The position numbers and the translations under genes are program-made. A model generated the notes under the pieces. It was not told the DNA's origin and did no database searches. It saw nothing but the letters and a program-made list of their open reading frames with translations. Of a stretch of DNA of 64,000 bases, positions 55,432 to 63,597 are shown piece after piece (the stretch's first letter is position 1; the number at the start of each line of letters is the position of its first letter). Source of the stretch: CBDFMR01 sp965249765 (GTDB taxonomy: Bacteria > Bacteroidota > Bacteroidia > Chitinophagales > Saprospiraceae); NCBI GenBank assembly GCA_965249765.1, contig CBDFMR010000005.1, positions 2,604,001 through 2,668,000 of the forward strand, given 5' to 3'.

Positions 55432-58407
55432 TTATGTGGGGATTAAAAACTCATCTCTTTTAACCAGAAGACTCTCATTCCACAAAGATTTGACGAACGT
55501 TACGCGCATTCTGAATATTTCACGACGCGTTCGAGCATCAATACAAAAGAAACCACCTTGTCTATCAACAAGCATTTTGGCGTAATTACCATTAAACTTA
55601 GATTTACTATTTTTTGTTTGAGCCCTACCTTTATCATCACGCATAAGGAGCTTCTCTTGGCTCATATTGCTCCAGTAGTCCTCTTGATAATGTTTTAGGA
55701 AGGCGTAAATCATCTCTACAGCAAATCGGAAGCGAGATTCGCTTGTATCTTTCAAAACCAACTCGCCCTTCTTTAGTTTATCAATTATTGATTGAGTTTT
55801 GCCGCCTATTTCACTTACCATATCTTCGTACTCTTTCACAGAATCATCTTTACTATATTCCTCCTCTCGTAGATAATCTGAGTTCCCGTACAAAAAGAGC
55901 TGTTTTGCCCAATTTTCAATCGCATACTTAAGCTCTCTAATACCTGGATCGTAAAGCATCTCTTCTACAATCCATCTGATCTTCCCAAAATACGTAAACC
56001 ACTGGTGTTGTAAAATCTTATTGGGGGCGATAAATGAAGGTAAACTTTCACGATTAAGGTAGTAGTTGTTAATAATCGGTGCACCATCTTCGTCTTGAAC
56101 ATCAGATAAAACAAACATCATCCGAAGCAAGAAAATACAAAACTTGTCGTCACGTATCATCCTATCACTTTGGTAGTTCATTGGCAGTTGAAGAAAATAT
56201 TGACAATGCCACAGCTCAAACAAATGTTTATCTCCAAGATAGCTCAGATAAAGGGTGAGGATGTCCTTTACAAAATACTTCAAAACCAAGGTATCGTCAA
56301 AAAATTCATCCAAGAGGTGCTTATTTAACAAATAGTCGTTCGCCCACCGCTTGTCACTTTCTGCGGTCGAATTTTTGGATTCATTTTCTTTGATGGTTTC
56401 ATACTTTTTACTTAATCTTTCTTTGAATTTATTAAGCAAGGGACAGCCGACTTTGTTATAGTCCATGACGCTGGAAAATGGCTCATCGGTAAATCCAGCT
56501 TTTTCAAACAATTCATTCAACCTATCAGTAGAACCATTATCCTGCTCCTTTTTAGAAAAAACATCATACTGCTTCAGGGACTGCTTGTTAAGTTTATCGT
56601 AAAAGTAGTTCATCGTTTCGTGGCAACAAATAGCTGCGAAACCTTCGCTTTGCAGCAAATGGAAGTAACCAATGCGAATAAAAGATTTCGTACTCTGAAT
56701 CACGGGGGTGCTGCCCACAACGACGTAATCTGAGTTTTTATCAGCCCCGGTAAACAGCTTGGAAAATGACTTATAGGCAAAGGTAAAGGCACTCATTATT
56801 TGATGCATTGAGCCGAAATATTCAGAGTTGAAATCGGTCAACTCCTTCGTAAAAGTGCTCTGAAAGAACCGATTGTTGAAGGCTTTTTCGTAATACAAAA
56901 ATTTATTTTTCAGGAATTCATTTTTGACATGAGTGGGTAGGTCTTTGAATCCCCAGTGCTTCAAAGTGACTCGGAGGTCATTCTTTAAAAAATTAGTAAT
57001 ATCGAGGAACGACAGAAATAAGATAGGATTTGAAACCACGGTATTGTAATTGGAGATAATCTTGGCAATTTTGTTACGTACAATCTTTGCCACACCCGCC
57101 TCTCGAAGGCTGTTTTCGATCTCCGATATTTCTGTAGAATTTAACAACCAATTGGAGCAAGATCTTTTAAAGACCCCATTGGAATTGTCGCTCGAGTCAG
57201 TACCATTTTCAGAGTGAAACCTTTCTTTCAATTTGGTCATAGACTTCATAACCACAGGATAAGATCGAGCCTCGGTCAAAAAATGCTCTGGTCTACAACT
57301 TTCAACCATGTTGGCATACTCATTAATTAAATTTCCCAATGCCTCGATAACCGGCAATTGCTCTTTTGATTTCAAAATCAGGTCTCCTAACCCAACGAGG
57401 ATATTTTGAACATCGTCTTGTCCATTAGAAGTCGCGCTGTTATATATGGTTTTGGGTGGCACAAACCATCGCGTGCTTATCGCAATTTCTTCATCGTTGG
57501 ACGGATTTAAATACTTCCATCCTCGTGGAGTTTTATTGACCTTAAAGGAGAAATCATCTAGTCCTGATTTACTCAACTGTTTACTACATGATTTTAAGTT
57601 TTCGAGGAATAAATCGTAGTCTACTCCATAGGTTGAGTTTGTTTGTTCAACTAAAATGTTTTCGGCGCTACCTCTGGGTTTAATTTCGTTGTCAGAAAAG
57701 TGTAGCGATCGCAGCTCCATCACAACGTCTGTAATGCGATAAATACTATTTGAAAAAATGAGCAGTATGAACTCCGATGTGCCAAACGTTTCTATCAATA
57801 AAACTTTAGACTCAACACCAGTCGAATCATCACTAAAAGTGTAAATATTACCGCCCTCGGCACCATTAAAGAAGTATTCTCGAAAGGCCCTGTGAAGAGG
57901 GTCGTAACCATTTTGCATTAGCAAGATATTGTTCAGCTTTACCTCGCAAATACAAAAAAAAGGAAATCTTTTATTTTTTCTCAGGAAAGTATCTCGGGCA
58001 TTAGCAATAATTGGAGCCTCATTTTCTGTCGTTCGTGCTCTTTCGATAAACTTGCCCGCGAGAATTTTATGATCGAAAGCATTAAGGTTTAGTCTGGGAT
58101 TTGACTCATTGTTATCTTGCCTTATGGTGTAATTATAGGGACGAAACGTTCTGCCGCATACCTCAAAATCATCAATGAGAGTGATAAACGCAATATCAAA
58201 TTTGCCAAAGATATAATACCCTTTTGGGTTATAGCAGGCAAAATCTGCATTGCCATCGCACCCAATATTTTCACAAAGATTCTTTCGATACCTCTTAACA
58301 AGTGAATCTAGTTCTTTCTTATAAAATTTTTTTGTGTGTAGATGAATTGGCACTGTCGTCATGCCAATGAACAGTCCTAGATCAGAGTAAGCGTAGTTTT
58401 CGATCAT
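55432..58407 (-). CDS. 991-aa protein of unknown family, cassette gene 3
   Basis: No known domain is recognised. The N-terminus has F-G-K-F-D-I-A-F-I-T-L-I-D-D-F-E, followed near 200-240 by a beta-alpha segment (K-V-L-L-I-E-T-F-G-T-S-E-F-I-L-L-I-F-S). The middle and C-terminal parts are helical and carry a C-C-H-E-T-M-N-Y-F segment (histidine about 596), a weak candidate metal or active site. There is no signal peptide or membrane helix; it is probably cytoplasmic. It follows the 175-aa and phosphoesterase genes on the same strand but sits behind a terminator. The size and context suggest an effector of a multi-gene system; this is an inference. Confidence 0.75.
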   Translation of the reverse strand: MIENYAYSDLGLFIGMTTVPIHLHTKKFYKKELDSLVKRYRKNLCENIGCDGNADFACYNPKGYYIFGKFDIAFITLIDDFEVCGRTFRPYNYTIRQDNNESNPRLNLNAFDHKILAGKFIERARTTENEAPIIANARDTFLRKNKRFPFFCICEVKLNNILLMQNGYDPLHRAFREYFFNGAEGGNIYTFSDDSTGVESKVLLIETFGTSEFILLIFSNSIYRITDVVMELRSLHFSDNEIKPRGSAENILVEQTNSTYGVDYDLFLENLKSCSKQLSKSGLDDFSFKVNKTPRGWKYLNPSNDEEIAISTRWFVPPKTIYNSATSNGQDDVQNILVGLGDLILKSKEQLPVIEALGNLINEYANMVESCRPEHFLTEARSYPVVMKSMTKLKERFHSENGTDSSDNSNGVFKRSCSNWLLNSTEISEIENSLREAGVAKIVRNKIAKIISNYNTVVSNPILFLSFLDITNFLKNDLRVTLKHWGFKDLPTHVKNEFLKNKFLYYEKAFNNRFFQSTFTKELTDFNSEYFGSMHQIMSAFTFAYKSFSKLFTGADKNSDYVVVGSTPVIQSTKSFIRIGYFHLLQSEGFAAICCHETMNYFYDKLNKQSLKQYDVFSKKEQDNGSTDRLNELFEKAGFTDEPFSSVMDYNKVGCPLLNKFKERLSKKYETIKENESKNSTAESDKRWANDYLLNKHLLDEFFDDTLVLKYFVKDILTLYLSYLGDKHLFELWHCQYFLQLPMNYQSDRMIRDDKFCIFLLRMMFVLSDVQDEDGAPIINNYYLNRESLPSFIAPNKILQHQWFTYFGKIRWIVEEMLYDPGIRELKYAIENWAKQLFLYGNSDYLREEEYSKDDSVKEYEDMVSEIGGKTQSIIDKLKKGELVLKDTSESRFRFAVEMIYAFLKHYQEDYWSNMSQEKLLMRDDKGRAQTKNSKSKFNGNYAKMLVDRQGGFFCIDARTRREIFRMRVTFVKSLWNESLLVKRDEFLIPT

Positions 58408-58431
58408 CGTTTCGTCTATCGGTTTTTCTTC

Positions 58432-58472
58432 AAAAAAAATACAAAAAGGACCCTCTCAGTGTGAGAAGTCCT
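58432..58472 (-). terminator. terminator between cassette genes 2 and 3
   Basis: On the minus strand AGGAC (58,472-58,468) and GTCCT (58,451-58,447) form an outer stem, with CTC/GAG inside, followed by TTTTTGTATTTTTTTT. It would reduce transcription into the 991-aa gene relative to the first two genes. Confidence 0.75.
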
Positions 58473-58501
58473 ATTTATTTAACCTAGAAAGGTCGCTTAA
58501 C

Positions 58502-59029
58502 TTAAAAGGCAGACTGAAACGCTACCGTGTTGCACACCCCATACACACTTTCTTTCTTTTTAAGTAAATTTCCGTCCACTTTAAATTCTTTTTGGAGCTT
58601 TGGATCGGCGTCTACTTTTTCTTCGAGTACTCTTAGCGCTTCCATGTTTAATTCGGCTATGTCCAGCATTTGGTTTATAAATGAAAAACATGCCAGTTCA
58701 TTTTTGTCATTACCTTGAAACACCTCCACTAAAAAATCATGAATTGGTCTGTTGTCATATAAATTATACTTCACTATAAGGATTGCTAAAGCAGTTTTTA
58801 ATTCAAATTCAGTCGAGAAAGTAACTCCTTCAACATCCGTTACTATAGTAATCAAATTTTCCCAATTCGCAGAGTTGTACTTTAAGTCATACAGACTAAC
58901 TCCTTCTTTAGAGTCAGGTATATCCAGTATGGGATAATCTTTCTTTTCTCCAACGTGCAAGCCCTGTATAAACTGTAAATTCGTTAACTCACGTCTTGTT
59001 ATTTGATTTTCTCCAATGATTAGACTCAT
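58502..59029 (-). CDS. 175-aa protein of unknown family, cassette gene 2
   Basis: The protein is acidic and mixed alpha/beta, starting M-S-L-I-I-G-E-N-Q-I-T-R-R-E-L and with a helical C-terminal half (L-D-I-A-E-L-N-M-E-A-L-R-V-L-E-E-K). No motif is recognised. It lies 42 bases downstream of the phosphoesterase gene with no terminator between, so the two are co-transcribed. It may be an adaptor or inhibitor of its neighbours. Confidence 0.7.
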   Translation of the reverse strand: MSLIIGENQITRRELTNLQFIQGLHVGEKKDYPILDIPDSKEGVSLYDLKYNSANWENLITIVTDVEGVTFSTEFELKTALAILIVKYNLYDNRPIHDFLVEVFQGNDKNELACFSFINQMLDIAELNMEALRVLEEKVDADPKLQKEFKVDGNLLKKKESVYGVCNTVAFQSAF

Positions 59030-59071
59030 AATAATTTGTTACTTTTAGTGCTTAACATCTAGTATACTAAT

Positions 59072-60754
59072 TTACGCCCTATATGCGCGCAATGAATTTT
59101 CTGGAAAATGACTTTTCATTTTGTGTTTTATTTCTTTTATAGTAGTTCGCTGAACTGGATGTATTACAAAATTTTCTGAATATTTCATGTGTAATTGTCT
59201 TTCTATTTCCCGAACCCAATCCACATCCCTAATTTCTACTCCCTTCATTGTCACTAGAAAGTAAGGCATAAGAATTTTAAACTGATTATTTGAATTAAAG
59301 TCATCTTTTACTTCTTCAAAAGATTGTAAAGATTGACTATCAAGAATATTCAATGGAATAATCAATATTTTGCTTGATTCATATGCTCTAACTGATTCAT
59401 TATTCTGATAGTCCAAAGAATCAAATTTCTCCGTGCAAAAATCCTTTTCAAAACTTGAGATTATAAATTTTTCTATATCCTTTATATTCTTCGGACTATA
59501 TATATCATAATTTCTCATTAGATCATGATTCTCCTCCCAGAAAATCTCTTCCTTCGTTTTTCGACTGACTATACTTCCGTCAAATCCATAAGTATTTCTG
59601 GAAACCTCATTGTCTGTCTGTTGCCATACATAGCCCCTACTTTCTTTACGAGAAGTATAATAATCAACAGACACCTCTTCTTTTTCTAAATTAATTTCAA
59701 GAATTTTAAAGCTATTTCTTTCATTCTGGATGGCCTCATACATGCAACCACCTTCTAAATACAAGCACTTTGATTGATAAGAAGTCGGATGGGTGATTTC
59801 TCGGCTATGTTGGTGTCCCGTAAGAATAATATTAGACGACTGGAGAATTTTATTGACGTTACAACTGAATTCCGTGTTATCCGTGTGGGTTTCCGACCAC
59901 GCCAAACTGTTCATTCCGTGATGCATGCACGCAATAGCAGGGGTGTCCTTTTTTTTCTTCTTTTCCTCTATTTTAGTGGTAATGGCATGCACAAACTCCT
60001 TACCCAAAACCAAGTCACGGTCATTCCCATAGCAGTACCAACTAGAATTAAAGACGACGAAATTTACTCCCTGTAATTCGCGGTATCCACACAAGTACTT
60101 TAACATTCTATATTTTTCTTTCTGTTCGTTTTTCTTTTCTGGTGAAAGGGGCTTACTTTTTAGCTCAGCAATTAAGCTGTCAGCGTAATGGTTTTCAAGC
60201 ATTGGGATATTCAAGTCCTGAAGAAAGTCAATGTAAGGATCGAAAGCCTTACAAATCTCCAGGTTTTTTTCGTTATCAAAAGACAAAACTGCGTTTCTTT
60301 TTTCAATATTTTCAGGTCGCAATTTTGACTTTCTTTTTATAACCGACATTTTTACAATCTCCTGAGACTGCACCCCATCAAGATCAGTTTTTTCAATCTC
60401 AGAGGGAAGGTAGTTATCTACAAAATCGAAAAGTGCAGGGCGAAACGCGTCATGGTTTCCAGCAGAGAAAATAAACCCTTGGGGGTTTGGAATGGTTTCT
60501 AGTTTCATTAACTTTTTAAACCACTTTTTTGCCAATTTGTAGTCTTCTACTGATCCAGACTGGGCAATGTCGCCGTTGACTATTACCACATCCACTTTAG
60601 GAGCACTATTACGTTTAAAAAACCTAATTAGTGCCTTAAAGCTACGAACTGCACCACTCTTGTCTAAGTAACCCTCTTTCTTCGTATTTTTCTTGGCGTC
60701 AAAGTGAATGTCGCTGATAAGTAAAATCCTCTGTATGTTGTCTGCGGAAGCCAA
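59072..60754 (-). CDS. calcineurin-like metallophosphoesterase with C-terminal extension, cassette gene 1
   Basis: The 560-aa protein carries every metal-ligand block of the family: D15-I-H17, G-D62, G-N100-H101-D, H278-H279 and G313-H-Q-H316. The fold therefore should bind two metals and cleave phosphodiesters or phosphomonoesters. Residues about 395-560 form an extra domain of unknown type, ending in a basic stretch. There is no signal peptide, so it is cytoplasmic. The start is TTG, the only start codon before the first metal ligand. Phosphoesterases of this kind with added domains occur in several phage-defence contexts, but the substrate cannot be told. Confidence 0.85.
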   Translation of the reverse strand: MASADNIQRILLISDIHFDAKKNTKKEGYLDKSGAVRSFKALIRFFKRNSAPKVDVVIVNGDIAQSGSVEDYKLAKKWFKKLMKLETIPNPQGFIFSAGNHDAFRPALFDFVDNYLPSEIEKTDLDGVQSQEIVKMSVIKRKSKLRPENIEKRNAVLSFDNEKNLEICKAFDPYIDFLQDLNIPMLENHYADSLIAELKSKPLSPEKKNEQKEKYRMLKYLCGYRELQGVNFVVFNSSWYCYGNDRDLVLGKEFVHAITTKIEEKKKKKDTPAIACMHHGMNSLAWSETHTDNTEFSCNVNKILQSSNIILTGHQHSREITHPTSYQSKCLYLEGGCMYEAIQNERNSFKILEINLEKEEVSVDYYTSRKESRGYVWQQTDNEVSRNTYGFDGSIVSRKTKEEIFWEENHDLMRNYDIYSPKNIKDIEKFIISSFEKDFCTEKFDSLDYQNNESVRAYESSKILIIPLNILDSQSLQSFEEVKDDFNSNNQFKILMPYFLVTMKGVEIRDVDWVREIERQLHMKYSENFVIHPVQRTTIKEIKHKMKSHFPENSLRAYRA

Positions 60755-61038
60755 AATGTAGTAATCTTGTCAAGAGCAATAATTAGCCAGAAAGCAGCAA
60801 TATTGCGGTTTGTTTTTCGTCATGTTTTGTTGGTAACGCCAAACAAGGTAGTAATTTAACATGAATTGGGGCATATTTTTATGATTTAACGAGACCTAAC
60901 TTCTTAACAAATTTCGCCAAAAATAACATCCAAAATCAATTTTTTCGACGAAAAACTTAATAGTTGTAGACCTATTCAACTGTTTTTGTCCTTCAAATGT
61001 AAATTAAAACGCATGAAGACCATCGCTTATTTTACTGA

Positions 61039-61350
61039 TTAACTAGCAAGCACTGAAGGCCACAAAACATTCGTTGTCAAGCAGTACTGCTGTTTGGCAA
61101 TTCTCGCGAATTTGTTGGACGGGATTCCGTAAGGCCAGCAAGTCAGTCTATCAATAGCATAAATCGCGGCCGGAGAGGTTTTGACAAACTTCCAATGGAG
61201 GTCTGGATTGCAAAACGACCGCCAGTTGGGCAGCATGGCGACTTTGCCGCCCGTTTTCGCGAATGAATGAGCGCTCTGCGGATGAAAGCGTTGGATAAAA
61301 CTCAAGACTCGCACGTTTGCCAGCCTGTCGAAATCGATAATTTTTTGCAC
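61039..61350 (-). CDS. small hypothetical protein
   Basis: The 103-aa frame starts at GTG and has a protein-like composition (R-F-H-P-Q-S-A-H-S-F-A, then D-L-H-W-K-F-V-K-T-S-P-A-A-I-Y-A-I-D-R-L). An overlapping 67-aa frame on the same strand starting at ATG 61,354 is less convincing. No family recognised; could be spurious. Confidence 0.35.
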   Translation of the reverse strand: MQKIIDFDRLANVRVLSFIQRFHPQSAHSFAKTGGKVAMLPNWRSFCNPDLHWKFVKTSPAAIYAIDRLTCWPYGIPSNKFARIAKQQYCLTTNVLWPSVLAS

Positions 61351-61391
61351 ACATATTTAAAAAGGGTTAGAAATAAATATGCTTTTCAGTA

Positions 61392-61472
61392 GGTCAAAGC
61401 CACTAAGGAAAAGAGGCAAGGAGGAATTCGCCGAAGGCGGAGCAAATCCTTGTCCGCTTTTTCGGCTTGACC
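61392..61472. repeat. nested inverted-repeat element
   Basis: An outer stem pairs GGTCAAAGCC (61,392-61,401) with GGCTTGACC (61,464-61,472). Inside, CAAGGA (61,418-61,423) pairs with TCCTTG (61,447-61,452), enclosing CGCC-GAA-GGCG (61,429-61,439). It is a compact structured unit between genes, of the size of a REP-like or attC-like repeat. Confidence 0.65.
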
Positions 61473-61545
61473 AAACTTGGCTTTATTTACTTCGGCCTTT
61501 TGTATGGGGAGAAAAAGCTAAAATCGCGTACAGAAGCACTCTAAA

Positions 61546-61866
61546 CTAGCGCTCCATATCTCTGCCCCGAACTTTCCCTCTTTTTATTCGGTTCAGCTCT
61601 CCGAGCCTGGTTTGGTACTGATGATTATGGCGCTCAAGGGTCGGCGACTTTTTTGTTTCTTTTAAAATCTCTGTCTCCATTTGCCGGCGGAGTTTTACCA
61701 GCCCAGCATTATGACCATGTTGATATCCGGCGCAAAAAGTTTTTATATAACTGGAATAAAATAGTGATTTGAGCAAAGAAAGGTGTCTCTTTGGTCGCCT
61801 AGGCCTTTCCGAAAGCGCGTCTCGAAATCCCGCGCTAAATCCTTGAAGTCTTGTATCTCGCATCAT
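61546..61866 (-). CDS. small basic hypothetical protein
   Basis: The 106-aa product is rich in arginine and lysine (R-P-R-R-P-K-R-H, then Y-Q-H-G-H-N-A-G-L-V-K-L-R-R-Q). No family is recognised. Two ATG codons open the frame at 61,866 and 61,863. The neighbouring divergent RNA gene gives it a plausible position. Confidence 0.5.
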   Translation of the reverse strand: MMRDTRLQGFSAGFRDALSERPRRPKRHLSLLKSLFYSSYIKTFCAGYQHGHNAGLVKLRRQMETEILKETKKSPTLERHNHQYQTRLGELNRIKRGKVRGRDMER

Positions 61867-61975
61867 AATTTTACAATGCTTTTTCTCATAAAAAAGTTGC
61901 CTTTGCAGGCTTTATTTCGGCCTTTTTTAAAGTGCAAGTAATGCTACTGAGACTTTTAGCACCCTAAGATTTCTC

Positions 61976-62003
61976 TTGACACCCAATTTATTGATGCTAC
62001 GCT
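61976..62003 (+). promoter_or_regulatory. TTGACA-type promoter of the structured RNA
   Basis: TTGACA (61,976-61,981), a 16-base spacer and TACGCT (61,998-62,003) preceded by TGC, i.e. an extended -10 box. This is the general sigma70 type and differs from the Bacteroidota TTTG/TAnnTTTG type seen further left. Confidence 0.6.
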
Positions 62004-62007
62004 GATA

Positions 62008-62158
62008 TAGTCTTTAGGTGTTATCTCTCGATTGAGATTTCCCTAAGGCAGGGCTCTGGGGAGCATACGAGCAAATTCATTGCTCAGGATTGGGAATACA
62101 AGTGCCCCTAGAGTTAACACCCTCCCCATTCAGAAGTGAAAAGGGAGGGTAATTTTTT
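62008..62158 (+). ncRNA. free-standing structured RNA of about 150 nt
   Basis: The segment lies between the promoter at 61,976 and a terminator, with no open frame. GGTGTTA (62,017-62,023) pairs with TAACACC (62,115-62,121) to close the structure; inside are short stems: TCTC...GAGA, GCTC-TGGG-GAGC (62,053-62,064), GAGCAA-ATTCA-TTGCTC (62,069-62,085) and TTCCC/GGGAA. Neither the 6S nor the signal-recognition RNA pattern fits clearly, so no name is given. Confidence 0.6.
62120..62158 (+). terminator. terminator of the structured RNA
   Basis: CCCTCCC (62,120-62,126) pairs perfectly with GGGAGGG (62,143-62,149), followed by TAATTTTTT. It separates the RNA from the convergent gene that ends at 62,174. 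Confidence 0.88.
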
Positions 62159-62173
62159 AAAATAAACTAGTTC

Positions 62174-63565
62174 CTAAACGAAAGTTTGCTTCATTTTCTC
62201 TGTGAAAAGCTCCTCAGTCAGCCCGCGATTTTCCTTAATAAATTCCAAAACTTCTCTTAGTTTTTCCTTATTGAGTTTGTCTTCTTTGATGTCAAAAATC
62301 TTGAGCGCGATTAAATTATCGCGTCCGCTTTTCCCTTTCTGTGAGCCACATAAGCGGCTTATGTCCTCTCGGAGTTGCAAAATGTTTTCTTCGGACAAAA
62401 TCTGGGAATCGTGAAACCCAAGTGAACTTAAAATCAGGTGCCCCATGTTCCTTTGGGCGCGAGAAGGAACGCCGTTTTGCCTTACCGGGAGCGCGAAAAC
62501 CTCCTTTTCCACGTTTTGGGATTTGAGAAAACGTAGAGGAAAAACCAAATTCACGCTCCGAACATTTTTTGTGCTCGTGAGGGGTAAATTATTGCTCGGT
62601 AAGCGAATTTCGAAGCTTTCTGTGTCAATTATGATGCTCCGGCTGCCGTCGGGGTTCAGTTTTGCGGTGATTCCCTCACGAAGCGTAAACGAAACATCCT
62701 TTTTCGTTTCTGTTAGTAGCTTTATAGCATTTTCTGTTTCCTCCAAAGTGGCTTTTTTCTCCCGAATTTCTTTCTCAAGCATTTTGCGTTTCTGGTCGTT
62801 TGGCGATAAATCTTCTAGTTGTTTTTTAAGGCCAGAAACTTCGGTTTTTAGGTTTTCGGTTTCGGCGTTTTTACTTTCTATCGCTTGCGAAACTCTTTTT
62901 TGTTCTTTTTGGATTTTCTTGAGCCGCCTGTCCATTTGCTTGACCGATTTGACTTTTCCGCCGCCAAATTCTTGCGAAATCTCGAGTTTTGTCGCCTCGG
63001 AAATGTTCTCGCTCGCCTGGATTTCCTTTAAGGAAGCGGCAAAAGCCGAGGAAGAGCTAAAATCGGCCTTGTAAATAATCTGCTGGATAGCCGCTCGTTC
63101 GGCGGGTGGTTTTTTCTCAGCGATCTCGTGCAAGCGAAGAAAATTCTTCCAGTTTTTGACCCAGAGGGAAACCGATTTCTCTTTCCCGAAGCGAGAAATC
63201 AACGTTTTAAGGATTTCATCAAGCGGTTTGCCTTCAGCTCGTAGTTTTTTATTTAGAACCTTGATTTTGTCTTCTACGGAATAGTTTTCTACGTGGGTTT
63301 CATCAACTTTTTCGTACTCATCTTTTTTTCCAAGCTCAACATCCTCTCCAATCATTTCACTAAAAAAATCGAGCTTTCCATCAAGCTCATTTTCGGCGTT
63401 TTCCTGCTCCTGAAGTGCAATTTTCTTTTGCTTTTGTTGTTGTTCAAGGCTAAAATGCGGCTGTTGAGGGGTTGGAGAGGATTGATTCTCTCCAAGAGAA
63501 TCAGCGAATTCGTTAGAATTCGCGTATGGTAACATCCCCTCGCGCTTTGGCAACTTTTCTCCCAT
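62174..63565 (-). CDS. coiled-coil protein of unknown function
   Basis: The 463-aa protein has a low-complexity N-terminus rich in Q and E, a long coiled coil (about 205-295, repeated K-K-I-Q-K-E-Q-K and L-K-K-Q-L-E-D-L heptads) and a C-terminal beta-containing domain (S-R-S-I-I-I-D-T-E-S-F-E-I-R-L-P). No signal peptide. No family recognised. Its composition and the neighbouring promoter type differ from the left part of the window. Confidence 0.8.
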   Translation of the reverse strand: MGEKLPKREGMLPYANSNEFADSLGENQSSPTPQQPHFSLEQQQKQKKIALQEQENAENELDGKLDFFSEMIGEDVELGKKDEYEKVDETHVENYSVEDKIKVLNKKLRAEGKPLDEILKTLISRFGKEKSVSLWVKNWKNFLRLHEIAEKKPPAERAAIQQIIYKADFSSSSAFAASLKEIQASENISEATKLEISQEFGGGKVKSVKQMDRRLKKIQKEQKRVSQAIESKNAETENLKTEVSGLKKQLEDLSPNDQKRKMLEKEIREKKATLEETENAIKLLTETKKDVSFTLREGITAKLNPDGSRSIIIDTESFEIRLPSNNLPLTSTKNVRSVNLVFPLRFLKSQNVEKEVFALPVRQNGVPSRAQRNMGHLILSSLGFHDSQILSEENILQLREDISRLCGSQKGKSGRDNLIALKIFDIKEDKLNKEKLREVLEFIKENRGLTEELFTEKMKQTFV

Positions 63566-63597
63566 CGCCTTATTATACCAGACGATTCAAGTTTTTA

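Noticed and set aside
62008..62158. 6S RNA or signal-recognition RNA
   Set aside because: The long 6S hairpin with central bubble and the GGAA-loop helix of signal-recognition RNA are not clearly present; left unnamed.
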